Shown here piece by piece: positions 1 through 6,425 of a stretch of 9,813 bases of DNA; within the stretch, counting starts at the first letter, position 1; every line of letters begins with the position of its first letter. The notes beneath the pieces were generated by a model. It was not told the DNA's origin, searched no databases, and saw nothing but the letters and a program-made list of their open reading frames with translations. Both the position numbers and the translations under genes were made by a program. Location of the stretch: assembly GCA_021162265.1 (NCBI GenBank), contig JAGGZA010000034.1, forward strand, positions 1 through 9,813, read 5' to 3'. This DNA is from Candidatus Aerophobota bacterium. Its GTDB lineage: Bacteria > Aerophobota > Aerophobia > Aerophobales > B3-G15.

Positions 1-2
1 GA

Positions 3-137
3 GAAACAGGCGCATTAACAACTGCAAACTGTGATGAGGTTGTCTCTGAAAACTTCACGCTGAAATGGTGTTGCAATGAAAACTGCTTTACAACGCCTAT
101 GAACAAACCAAATCCAGATATTTTCTTGAAGCGTTGA
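3..137 (+). CDS. C-terminal end of an unknown Cys-containing, possibly secreted protein (5' truncated)
   Basis: The frame is open from base 3 to the TGA at 135-137, so 44 residues of a gene that begins outside the window are visible. The tail contains NCDEV, a potential N-glycosylation sequon (NFT), the cluster KWCCNENC, and a basic end. Four of its five or so Cys lie close together, which suggests a disulfide-bonded extracytoplasmic domain; this is inference only. The stop codon overlaps the TTG start of the next frame (TTGA), so this gene probably shares a transcript with glycosyltransferase A. I do not recognise the family. Confidence 0.6.
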   Translation, partial: ETGALTTANCDEVVSENFTLKWCCNENCFTTPMNKPNPDIFLKR

Positions 138-697
138 AGCCAAATAACTTAAAATTTTTCCATTTAGTTAAGAGTATGCCATTAGGCTTAGATGTTTTTA
201 TTTGGATTTCAAGGAATCTTTCATTACATTTTGTTCTTTTAAATATTTTTGTACTGCTTGTCCTAATCTATATAAACAGAAGCTCTTTATATTCGCTTTT
301 TGCGAGATTGACTAAAAGGGATTTTCTGGCTCTTGTTGCAATATTTGTTTTAGCTTTGTCGTTGCGCCTAATTGGTGACAGTTGTGTCACCGCTAGCGCA
401 AAGCTCTGGGAACATGTTGACACAGCAGAATATTTTCTCCGAGGAGAGCCCCTTGATATAGAGGATGTAGGATATCCCAAGGGCTACGCAACTCTGCTTT
501 TTGTATTTTTCACTTTATTTGGAAGAAGGTTTGTTACTATATTCTGGCTCAATGTGGTTGCATCCTCGCTAACCGCGATTTCAGTCTTTCTCATAGCCTT
601 TTTGCTCTGCAGGCACAAGGCAACTTCCTACTTTGCCTCTTTTATTTATGCTGTTTTTCCCTATCTATATATTATTCCCAATTTTCCTCTGAGATGA
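134..697 (+). CDS. GT39-like membrane glycosyltransferase A, N-terminal fragment (frameshifted gene, part 1 of 3)
   Basis: This fragment (187 aa) is the N-terminal part of a polytopic glycosyltransferase of the GT39/ArnT/PMT type, which transfers sugar from a polyprenyl-phosphate donor at the membrane. Hydrophobic segments lie near residues 31-47, 63-80, 117-130, 133-158 and 164-182. The first external loop, after the second segment, holds D82 and HVD-x3-Y (94-100), the usual place for catalytic acidic residues, then GYPKGY (113-118). It aligns throughout with gene B on the other strand (HTD-x3-Y, PPGYP). The TTG start at 134 overlaps the upstream stop; ATG 176 is a weaker alternative, because gene B begins MKFL where this one reads LKFF. 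The frame stops at TGA 695-697, while the homology continues in another frame. The shift is best placed at the T run 682-685: one extra T there would give a join of the same length as in gene B. Confidence 0.72.
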   Translation: MKPNNLKFFHLVKSMPLGLDVFIWISRNLSLHFVLLNIFVLLVLIYINRSSLYSLFARLTKRDFLALVAIFVLALSLRLIGDSCVTASAKLWEHVDTAEYFLRGEPLDIEDVGYPKGYATLLFVFFTLFGRRFVTIFWLNVVASSLTAISVFLIAFLLCRHKATSYFASFIYAVFPYLYIIPNFPLR

Positions 698-1404
698 TTT
701 GCTCGGTTTTTTTTCTTTCGTTAGCAGCTATTTTCACTTTGGTTGCGCTAGAATTCAAAACTTCAAACTCTTTATGCCTCGCTTTTACATCCTTAGTTCT
801 TGCAGTATCATTCAGGCTTGAGAATGTGGTTTTAGTGGTTGCATTCCTAATAGCCTGCTTACTCTTTTTTAAAAAGAAAGAGTTGCCTAAATTTGCCGCT
901 CCCCTCGCTATTGCTCTGTTGCTTTCTTTGGCTTTGATAGGCTTTTTCTTACAAGCCCCGCATAGCTTCGGCTTCGTCGAATCCCGAGCTAACGATCCTC
1001 TATGCCAATCAACAGAATGCTCTGTTAGAAAATTTTTTCCAGATGCAAGGCCAAGCCTTTTTACCTTAGATTTTTTCACTTTGAATCTTTCCACTTTGCT
1101 TAGGGCTTTTATTGATGAAAGGTTTTTTCCTCTGTTGATTTTATTCTTTCTGCCTTTTTCTTTGGGTTATTGCTGGAGAGACAACAAGAAAGTAATTCTT
1201 TTGCTTCTTTGGGTTTTGGGCTTTTTTATAGGTTTTTCACTTTACTGGGCAACATGGAATGTTGGTTATACCCTTTATATGCTTCAATTGACTGTTCCTC
1301 TTTCTGTGCTTGCCGCCTTTGGCATTTTTTTCTCTATGATACTTTTTATCACCTATTGCATATTTCCAATGCAAGAACCAAAGTTTTGCTTTGTGTTTTT
1401 TTAA
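694..1404 (+). CDS. GT39-like membrane glycosyltransferase A, middle fragment (part 2 of 3)
   Basis: This frame carries the middle transmembrane block of gene A. Its opening matches gene B: SVFFLSLAAIFTLVALE corresponds to SMFFVSLTLLFYLIALE, and SFRLENVVLVV to YVRQENIVLLL. After a loop of about 45 residues rich in charged and aromatic residues come further TM segments around FFPLLILFFLPF, VILLLLWVLGFFIGF and LTVPLSVLAAFGIFF. The ATG at 694 forms an ATGA overlap with the stop of fragment 1. That resembles translational coupling, but the homology runs across the junction, so I read it as a -1 frameshift within one gene. The real homology ends around 1324-1347, and the residues from there to the TAA at 1402-1404 are out of frame. 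The T runs 1324-1330 (seven) and 1343-1347 (five) are the candidate indel sites. Confidence 0.6.
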   Translation: MICSVFFLSLAAIFTLVALEFKTSNSLCLAFTSLVLAVSFRLENVVLVVAFLIACLLFFKKKELPKFAAPLAIALLLSLALIGFFLQAPHSFGFVESRANDPLCQSTECSVRKFFPDARPSLFTLDFFTLNLSTLLRAFIDERFFPLLILFFLPFSLGYCWRDNKKVILLLLWVLGFFIGFSLYWATWNVGYTLYMLQLTVPLSVLAAFGIFFSMILFITYCIFPMQEPKFCFVFF

Positions 1405-1775
1405 TAGCCCTACTCCTTTTCCCTTTCGCTGTGCGGATGTTTGCAGATAGCGACGTATATTTTAAAAAAGAGAGATGTTTTTTTGATGAATTAGAAGAAT
1501 CGAAACAGTTTATTGGAAATTCGTGTATAGCGGTAGATGCTGTTGATTTGGATTTGCGAACTCCTTCTACTAGGGTTTTTAAATATTTCTTTTATGATGC
1601 ACAAGTAGTATCAGAGCCTGTATGCGAGCAGTACACATACTTCTATTTGAAGGATGTGTTCTTCAGGCCAATTCATTACAATCCTTTGCTCAATTTCTTC
1701 AGGGAAAACTGTGTTTTAAAAAAAGTGAAGAGTTTCCATTATTTTGATCTCTTTGAAGTCAAGTGTGTGAATTAG
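1347..1775 (+). CDS. GT39-like membrane glycosyltransferase A, C-terminal fragment (part 3 of 3)
   Basis: This is the last TM helix (VLLCVFLIALLLFPFAV) plus a soluble C-terminal domain of about 110 residues. It aligns with the end of gene B: both have a hydrophobic helix, a short charged stretch, then an N-x-C-x-I pattern (NSCIAV here, NNCTII in B) opening a small alpha/beta tail. The frame is technically open from an ATG at 1170, but 1170 to about 1324 is a shadow of fragment 2. Repairing both shifts by one base each gives a protein of about 547 aa, close to gene B repaired (about 570 aa). The stop lies inside the convergent radical SAM gene, with 17 bases of 3' overlap. The protein cannot be made from this sequence without two frameshifts. 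Confidence 0.6.
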   Translation, partial: YHLLHISNARTKVLLCVFLIALLLFPFAVRMFADSDVYFKKERCFFDELEESKQFIGNSCIAVDAVDLDLRTPSTRVFKYFFYDAQVVSEPVCEQYTYFYLKDVFFRPIHYNPLLNFFRENCVLKKVKSFHYFDLFEVKCVN

Positions 1776-3201
1776 ACCCATCGCGCATATTTCCCCCCTT
1801 TATCCTTTCCACTATTTTATCCCATAAAGTACCTTCTCTTGCAAACCAAAATTTTAAATTCTGTATCAACGTATGTCTCACTCCGACTTTTTTTACCCTT
1901 TGGAACACATACCCTGGTCTAAGATAAAATTCCACATACGCTTTTTTCATATATTCTCTCAGTTCTGTCTGTGGAATCTCACAAAAAGATAATTGTCCAA
2001 AATTGTAATTTTCCCAGTTTCCTCTGTGTTTAAAGTTGTCAAATATAGGTGAACCAGGCCGTGGTTCAAAAATATTGAATGACGCAAAATCCGGGTTTAA
2101 CTCTTTGGCCAGTTTGATGGTCTTTAGTATGCTTTTCCTAGTTTCTCCTGGATAACCCAATATAAAGAAAGCAACAGTTTCTAGGCCTATATCATTAGCA
2201 ATTTTAAATACCTTTTTTATATTTTCCAGCTTATATCCCTTGCCCATCAGATCTAACATTCTCTGAGATCCGGATTCTACCCCAAATTCTATTTGGTAAC
2301 ATCCCGATTCATACATTTTTTCTAAAAGTTCTTTATCAACAGTATCTATGCGAGAGAGGCAGCGCCAGTTTATATTCAACTCTTTTATGCCTTCGCATAT
2401 TTTTATAACTCGCTTTCTATTGACTGTAAACGTATCATCGAAAAATGTTATATCATCATGACCGAGTTCTGCAATCTCACGCACTTCTCTTATTACATTT
2501 TCAGCGCTTCTTTCCCTGTATTCTTTAGAGTAGGCTTTTGATGCACAGAATTTACAGTTAAATGGACAGCCCCTGCTTGAAATCACGAAGTCCAGTTTTT
2601 TCCCTTTAATTAAAATATCATAGTATTTTTCATAATCTAAAAGATCTCTTGCTGCAAAAGGCAAGGAATCTAAATTTTTTATTGGTACGGAATCCTCATT
2701 TACCCTTACTCTTGCACCTTTTTTCCATGTGAGCCCTGGAACTTGCCCGAAATTCTCATCTGCCTCTAAAAGTTTTCTCACTGGGAACTCTGCTTCCCCT
2801 CGAATTATGAAATCAACACACTCATTTTTTATTAGTTCCTTATGGAAATAGCTTGCATGTGTTCCTATGAGCGCGGTCTTCACCTCCCTGTTACTCTCTT
2901 TTATTGCCTTACATAGTGCAATATCTCTTTTTATTGTGGGAGTGCTCGTGCTTATTATTGCGATATCTGCTTTTATAGCCCTGGCAGCAGTTTCCTTTAG
3001 AGAAAGCCCCTCAGCTTGCGCATCTATGATTGTACAATTTGCGTTGGTAGTTTCGCGCACATAGGCTGCTATATAGGCCAGACCTATGGGAGGCCTAAGG
3101 TAAGGTGCTTTAGATGGTATTCCATTGCACCTTGGTGTTAGAGGATCCATCTGCAGGGCTCTTTCATTGAATTTGGGTGGCTGGATAAAAACAACATTCA
3201 C
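1759..3201 (-). CDS. B12-binding domain radical SAM protein
   Basis: Two-domain enzyme of 480 aa. The N-terminal part (about 1-150) opens with VFIQPP and has IIDAQ and a GTHAS segment, in the pattern of cobalamin-binding Rossmann domains. I see no DxHxxG motif, so base-off His ligation is not evident, as in many family members. The radical SAM domain carries SSRGCPFNCKFC (C-x3-C-x2-C for the 4Fe-4S cluster), FFDDTF, EFGVESG and FILGYPGET, all typical of this class. Known members do difficult methylations, ring contractions or lipid modification; the substrate here is unknown. GTG at 3201 is preferred over GTG at 3210 because AGGTG (3214-3210) sits 8 bases before it. The stop of glycosyltransferase B overlaps that ribosome binding site, so the two are co-transcribed, which hints at a glycan or lipid substrate (inference). 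The frame is intact. Confidence 0.88.
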   Translation of the reverse strand: MNVVFIQPPKFNERALQMDPLTPRCNGIPSKAPYLRPPIGLAYIAAYVRETTNANCTIIDAQAEGLSLKETAARAIKADIAIISTSTPTIKRDIALCKAIKESNREVKTALIGTHASYFHKELIKNECVDFIIRGEAEFPVRKLLEADENFGQVPGLTWKKGARVRVNEDSVPIKNLDSLPFAARDLLDYEKYYDILIKGKKLDFVISSRGCPFNCKFCASKAYSKEYRERSAENVIREVREIAELGHDDITFFDDTFTVNRKRVIKICEGIKELNINWRCLSRIDTVDKELLEKMYESGCYQIEFGVESGSQRMLDLMGKGYKLENIKKVFKIANDIGLETVAFFILGYPGETRKSILKTIKLAKELNPDFASFNIFEPRPGSPIFDNFKHRGNWENYNFGQLSFCEIPQTELREYMKKAYVEFYLRPGYVFQRVKKVGVRHTLIQNLKFWFAREGTLWDKIVERIKGGNMRDGSNSHT

Positions 3202-3209
3202 AAATATCA

Positions 3210-3214
3210 CACCT
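3210..3214 (-). promoter_or_regulatory. Shine-Dalgarno site (AGGTG) deciding the start of the B12 radical SAM gene
   Basis: AGGTG on the minus strand matches the archaeal anti-SD core and ends 8 bases before GTG 3201. It overlaps the TAG stop of the upstream glycosyltransferase frame, which suggests translational coupling. A start at GTG 3210 would leave this site inside the start codon. Confidence 0.5.
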
Positions 3215-4001
3215 ATTTTTGTATGTTATTTGAGGAGGAAGGCCTTTTTATTTTATATGCTGTGATTGATACCCGCTGAGATCTTAGATTAAACAAAAAT
3301 TCTTTCTGCAAACCATCTAAAAACTTATTCCTCTGAATAGGTCCTCTATTATATAGGTCATCTTCAAAGAAAATGACGCAATCGCTATGCTCAATCTCTT
3401 CTCTAACCAAGTCTTCTATATAGTTTACAAGCCATAAATTTATTGTCCTGCGATTATTGTTGGGTATTGCGTCACTTATTGGTATTAAATAGCGCGAGGT
3501 TATTATTGTACAATTATTGGGTGTTTGCATGGTTGCTTTAAAATATGTGGCTTCTGTTTCTGGAAAGCCTGTACGGTTATCTTTGAAAAGTGCTGGCTTT
3601 AATGTTAGCCCACTTGACATCAACAGAATGATAAATAAAATGGCAAAAAAAGCCTCTCTGGCTTTGACAAATCGTTTCAATATTTCGCTTAGCGGCAAAG
3701 ATGCTAAAATAGAAACAGGCAATATATACATGTAAGAGAATCTTATGCGGTCAAATCCATGTATTCTTAATGATGTAAAATAACTGGAGTATAAAATGAA
3801 GTACGTTAAGAATATAAGCCAAATGAACGCGACCTTTCTACTTTCTTTTTTTCTAAATAAAAATGCTGTGCTAGTGAAAAATAGCAAAGATATCAATGGA
3901 TTGTAAAGCATTTTTAACCCGTACTCGTGGAGTAACGGATTATTTGTATTAAAGAAATCCATAAGCATTACTGGTGCCATGCCTAAAAATGCCTTCACCA
4001 T
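3213..4001 (-). CDS. GT39-like membrane glycosyltransferase B, C-terminal fragment (part 2 of 2)
   Basis: This frame (262 aa) holds the C-terminal half of gene B. TM segments lie around NPLISLLFFTSTAFLF, VAFIWLIFLTYFILY, YILPVSILASLPL and AFFAILFIILLMSSG, followed by a soluble tail of about 110 residues containing NNCTIITSRY. It matches gene A fragments 2-3 in order: PVSILASL with PLSVLAAF, then AREAFFAILFIILL with ARTKVLLCVFLIALL. The ATG at 4001 overlaps the end of the upstream frame by seven bases (ATGGTGA). In this frame an upstream stop occurs 30-odd bases before the ATG, so independent initiation is possible. However, the homology to gene A continues across the junction, which supports a single gene with a -1 shift. 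The downstream radical SAM gene starts within about ten bases. Confidence 0.65.
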   Translation of the reverse strand: MVKAFLGMAPVMLMDFFNTNNPLLHEYGLKMLYNPLISLLFFTSTAFLFRKKESRKVAFIWLIFLTYFILYSSYFTSLRIHGFDRIRFSYMYILPVSILASLPLSEILKRFVKAREAFFAILFIILLMSSGLTLKPALFKDNRTGFPETEATYFKATMQTPNNCTIITSRYLIPISDAIPNNNRRTINLWLVNYIEDLVREEIEHSDCVIFFEDDLYNRGPIQRNKFLDGLQKEFLFNLRSQRVSITAYKIKRPSSSNNIQK

Positions 4002-4924
4002 AAATATTTGCTGTTCTCCGAGATATTAGAAAATATAACCCAATATTGCACAGGAGCTTGCGTAATTAAAAAAACAACTAAAGCGGGCGTTATTTGATTA
4101 AAAAATATTTTGGCTTTTTTGAACGGCTTCTTTCTTCTGAATTCTTTATTTTTAAAGTAGTCAAAAAGAAAAAGGCCTACAACCATGGGGAGAAGCAACA
4201 CTATGTTCTCTTGCCTTACGTAGATGGAATAAGAAAAAGCAGCTCCTACCAATGCCCAAAGTTCTTTTCTCCTGTTCTCAAGTGCAATTAAATAGAATAA
4301 AAGCGTGAGTGAAACAAAAAACATGCTTACTGGCCTTGCTTGCCCGCTTCCTGCAAAAAGTAAATCGTGAGGAAATGTAGTCAATATAATTGCTGATATA
4401 AACGCTGCATTCTCGCCAAACATCTTTTTGGTAATATAGAAGACTATTAGTATCGTCAGGCTTCCAAGAATGCCTGTAATAATACAGGCATGCAGACTAT
4501 TTATTCCAAAGAGAAGGTACACAACACTTATAAGAAAGGGATATCCCGGCGGAGCAAGCACCTGTTCATAAAGTCTGCACTCTCTTAAATTACCAACAGC
4601 ACAGTCTTTCACATAGAGTCCTTTTTCCACAATAAATTTTGCACTTTCCGCATACACCCAACCATCTGTATGTTGCCCCAATGAATAATTTGAATTACGT
4701 AAAGCAAATCCAGCTAGGAAGATCATTAATAACATAGCTGCACTTTTTTTGTTGAGTTTAAGTTCTTTCAGCAATACCTTTCTATTCCAAAGAATTAGAA
4801 TCAGCAATACTAAAAAGGTAGTCCCTGCAACAAATAGCGTATTATGTAGAAAAAAAGTATCTAAAAGCCAGTCATACTTATAAGATGCATAGGGTATCCA
4901 ATCCAATTCAGACAAAAATTTCAC
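3995..4924 (-). CDS. GT39-like membrane glycosyltransferase B, N-terminal fragment (part 1 of 2)
   Basis: This is the N-terminal 309 aa of a polytopic GT39/ArnT-like glycosyltransferase. After the first TM helix (near 31-48) and a second near 62-73 comes the external loop with HTD-x3-Y (85-91) and then APPGYP (124-129). This is the layout expected for acidic catalysis on a lipid-linked sugar donor. Later segments include SLTILIVFYI, FFVSLTLLFYLIAL and VRQENIVLLLPMVVGLFLF. The frame is open to a TTG at 5035, but GTG 4924 is the better start: it gives MKFLSEL, matching the start of gene A, and has a TATA-like box 27-38 bases upstream. The longer version would also overlap the divergent small gene at 4996. 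The frame ends at TGA 3997-3995, while the homology continues in fragment 2. A one-base deletion near the AAATATTT stretch (about 4001-4008) explains it. Confidence 0.7.
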   Translation of the reverse strand: MKFLSELDWIPYASYKYDWLLDTFFLHNTLFVAGTTFLVLLILILWNRKVLLKELKLNKKSAAMLLMIFLAGFALRNSNYSLGQHTDGWVYAESAKFIVEKGLYVKDCAVGNLRECRLYEQVLAPPGYPFLISVVYLLFGINSLHACIITGILGSLTILIVFYITKKMFGENAAFISAIILTTFPHDLLFAGSGQARPVSMFFVSLTLLFYLIALENRRKELWALVGAAFSYSIYVRQENIVLLLPMVVGLFLFDYFKNKEFRRKKPFKKAKIFFNQITPALVVFLITQAPVQYWVIFSNISENSKYLW

Positions 4925-4947
4925 CGTGCTATTTTTAGTATTTTTTG

Positions 4948-4968
4948 TAGGATATATTTTTAACCAAT
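4948..4968. promoter_or_regulatory. Candidate shared divergent promoter (TATA-like)
   Basis: The A/T stretch GATATATTTTTAA reads as a TATA-like box on both strands. It lies 27-38 bases before GTG 4924 (glycosyltransferase B, minus) and 34-45 bases before ATG 4996 (small TM protein, plus). One patch could serve both directions. There is no transcript evidence. Confidence 0.4.
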
Positions 4969-4995
4969 ATTTTTGTAAAATTGTTGGGATCCCTA

Positions 4996-5118
4996 ATGAA
5001 TACTCCCGATGCTGTGATAGTAAGCCAGATTCCAATTGCTATTGCATTGTTTATTTTAGCATATGAGCTAAGGCTTCTACGAAAAACGCTGCAAAAAATT
5101 GCAGAGGGCCCAAAATGA
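4996..5118 (+). CDS. Small single-TM protein (40 aa), tandem paralogue 1
   Basis: A short gene of 40 codons plus TGA, starting at ATG 4996. The peptide has a short acidic N-terminus (MNTPD), one hydrophobic helix about residues 7-22 (VIVSQIPIAIALFILAYEL), then a basic amphipathic tail with RLLRKTLQKI. It thus looks like a membrane peptide with a cytoplasmic basic end. The stop overlaps the ATG of the next small gene (ATGA), which is typical of translational coupling. Both peptides share QI-(hydrophobic)-AYEL-x-L followed by a basic residue within four positions, so they look like ancient tandem duplicates. A TATA-like box lies 34-45 bases upstream. I do not recognise the family. The ORF is short, so chance cannot be excluded, but the coupling and shared motif argue for a real gene. 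Confidence 0.55.
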   Translation: MNTPDAVIVSQIPIAIALFILAYELRLLRKTLQKIAEGPK

Positions 5119-5276
5119 TACAAAGCACAGCACATGCGCTCATCCTCACCCACTTATTTCAGATAGTAATAGGGCTTTATATGGCATATGAGTTATTCCT
5201 TATTTTTAAGTTCTTAGCAGATCCAAGTAAAGCTTATGTAATAAAAAGGCGCCTGAAGCATACCAGTAAACGATAA
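5115..5276 (+). CDS. Small single-TM protein (53 aa), tandem paralogue 2
   Basis: 53 codons plus TAA, starting at an ATG that overlaps the previous stop (ATGA). The sequence GCAGAGG lies just upstream and may act as a weak ribosome binding site. The hydrophobic helix runs about residues 8-35, with AYELFLIFKFL in its second half. A short loop (ADPSKAY) and a strongly basic tail (IKRRLKHTSKR) follow. The AYEL-x-L core and the preceding QI match paralogue 1. The topology suggests a membrane anchor with a positively charged cytoplasmic tail that could bind nucleic acid, lipid head groups or a partner protein (inference). A radical SAM gene follows 67 bases downstream on the same strand; whether they share a transcript is unclear, since that gene has its own promoter-like box. 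Confidence 0.55.
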   Translation: MIQSTAHALILTHLFQIVIGLYMAYELFLIFKFLADPSKAYVIKRRLKHTSKR

Positions 5277-5310
5277 AGCCATTTTCTGTATAGTTAGGGC
5301 GATACAACGC

Positions 5311-5328
5311 AATTAAAAAAATTATTCC
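5311..5328 (+). promoter_or_regulatory. Candidate TATA-like box for the 291-aa radical SAM gene
   Basis: AATTAAAAAAATTATTCC lies about 16-33 bases before the GTG start at 5344. There is no Shine-Dalgarno sequence next to the GTG, so a leaderless transcript is likely. An in-frame stop (TAA 5314-5316) rules out a longer N-terminus. Confidence 0.4.
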
Positions 5329-5343
5329 TTATTTTGTTCTTTT

Positions 5344-6219
5344 GTGATAAACTATTACACCTGCATCCCTGGCTATTCCTGTAACAACGCATGCATATTC
5401 TGCACAAGGCCAAATGATCCAAACATACCAAACGTCTGGGGCTTTATACCGGATAAAACCACAGAACAACTCTTTAAAGAGCTCACCAAGGCAAGAAAAA
5501 GTTTTAATGGTGTAATCCTTACTGGCGGTGAGCCAGCTATTCGCAAGGATTTTTTTGAAATACTGCAAAAATGTGTTGACCTTGGGTTTGAAAAGATTTC
5601 AATCCAAACAAACGCAAAGAGGTTTGCAGATAAAAATTTTGCAGAAAGGACAGTTTCAATCCTTGGCGATAGAGCCGATTTTTTTGTTTCTTTTCATTCC
5701 CATAGAAGAGAGCTCTTTAACAAGCTTAGCGGAACAAAGGCTTATGATGAAGCTCTTACAGGACTTAAAAACCTCCTCTCTTTAAGTAAGCAAGTTCGAA
5801 CCAATACGGTAGTAATGAAACCAAATTACAGAGAGCTTCCAGAAATTGCTAGCTTCTTATGTGGTTTAGGTGTGAAGGCACTTGAGTTTATGTCTGTACA
5901 CCCAAATGGCATGGCTTGGGTAAACAATATGCAGATAGTGCCTAAAATTGAAGATACTGTCCCTTTTGTTAGGAAAGCAGTTGATGTAGCCGAATCCGAT
6001 GGGGCAAAAGCAACCATAACCTGCTTTCCTCTATGCGCTTTGGGTGACTATAGAAACAGAGCTCCCGAGCTCTTTTTGCCAGAGTTTATGATTGTGAAAA
6101 ATCCAAAGGCCAGAACGAAAGGGAAAGAATGTGAGAAATGCAAATATTACCGCAACTGTTGGGGTTTATGGACAAATTATTTGAAGATATTCGATTTTAA
6201 GTTTACGCCATTTTTATAG
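5344..6219 (+). CDS. Radical SAM protein with C-terminal Cys cluster (SPASM/twitch-like)
   Basis: A 291-aa radical SAM enzyme that cleaves S-adenosylmethionine to a 5'-deoxyadenosyl radical. The cluster motif is C13-x3-C17-x2-C20 (CNNACIFC), followed by LTGGEP (59-64), the SAM-binding loop. The C-terminal part has C227-x3-C231 and then C263-x2-C266-x5-C272-W-G with YLKIFDF, the ending typical of radical SAM proteins that carry an auxiliary Fe-S site and finish C-x2-C-x5-C-x-G-x4-Y. Substrate unknown; relatives with such tails act on peptides or small molecules. GTG 5344 is the only reasonable start, since a stop lies 30 bases upstream in frame. The two small TM genes are directly upstream. 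The 3' end overlaps the convergent 69-aa gene by six bases. The frame is intact. Confidence 0.88.
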   Translation: MINYYTCIPGYSCNNACIFCTRPNDPNIPNVWGFIPDKTTEQLFKELTKARKSFNGVILTGGEPAIRKDFFEILQKCVDLGFEKISIQTNAKRFADKNFAERTVSILGDRADFFVSFHSHRRELFNKLSGTKAYDEALTGLKNLLSLSKQVRTNTVVMKPNYRELPEIASFLCGLGVKALEFMSVHPNGMAWVNNMQIVPKIEDTVPFVRKAVDVAESDGAKATITCFPLCALGDYRNRAPELFLPEFMIVKNPKARTKGKECEKCKYYRNCWGLWTNYLKIFDFKFTPFL

Positions 6220-6423
6220 ATCGAATAAAACCTCACTTCCCTTCACTATCTCAAAAATCATCGCATTAGTTACATTGTATTGCTTTGCTTCTTTTATTAA
6301 TGTCTTTTTAGCTTTTTCTTTTGCTTCTTCTAATGACCGAGCTCTAATATAGCCCAATACTTCATAATGTTCACAGCTTCTGTAGATAACTACGTAATCT
6401 TTTACACCTTTCTTTTTTCGCAT
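6214..6423 (-). CDS. Small 69-aa protein coupled to the SPASM radical SAM gene
   Basis: The order is a basic N-terminus (MRKKKG), a strand DYVVIYRS, a second strand YEVLGYIRARS, a helix SLEEAKEKAKKTLIKEAKQY, and a final strand pair NAMIFEIVKGSEVLFDL. This predicted beta-beta-alpha-beta-beta layout looks like a small compact domain rather than an unfolded leader peptide. It also differs from the RiPP recognition element (three strands, then three helices). The only Cys is C17. Its ATG comes two bases after the stop of the SPASM enzyme, with a GAGGT ribosome binding site inside the end of that gene, so the two are translated together. It may be a partner, a substrate or an accessory subunit of the enzyme; the sequence does not decide. 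I do not recognise a named family. Confidence 0.75.
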   Translation of the reverse strand: MRKKKGVKDYVVIYRSCEHYEVLGYIRARSLEEAKEKAKKTLIKEAKQYNVTNAMIFEIVKGSEVLFDL

Positions 6424-6425
6424 GG

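Noticed and set aside
31..56. C/D box sRNA (GTGATGA followed by CTGA)
   Set aside because: The guide spacing is too short, there is no flanking stem, and the stretch lies in a coding tail.
672..1094. 140-aa frame on the minus strand
   Set aside because: Lies wholly antisense to glycosyltransferase A, is rich in Lys/Arg/Ser as expected for the complement of T-rich membrane-protein DNA, and has no domain-like pattern.
1170..1346. ATG 1170 as the start of a separate 201-aa gene
   Set aside because: Up to about 1324-1346 the other frame carries the homology to glycosyltransferase B, so this stretch is a shadow and only the part after it is real.
4935..5153. 72-aa minus-strand frame
   Set aside because: Antisense to the two small TM genes and upstream of the better GTG 4924 start; no coherent features.
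6214..6423. 69-aa protein as an RRE/PqqD-like leader-binding protein
   Set aside because: The predicted strand-strand-helix-strand order does not match the three-strand, three-helix RRE fold.
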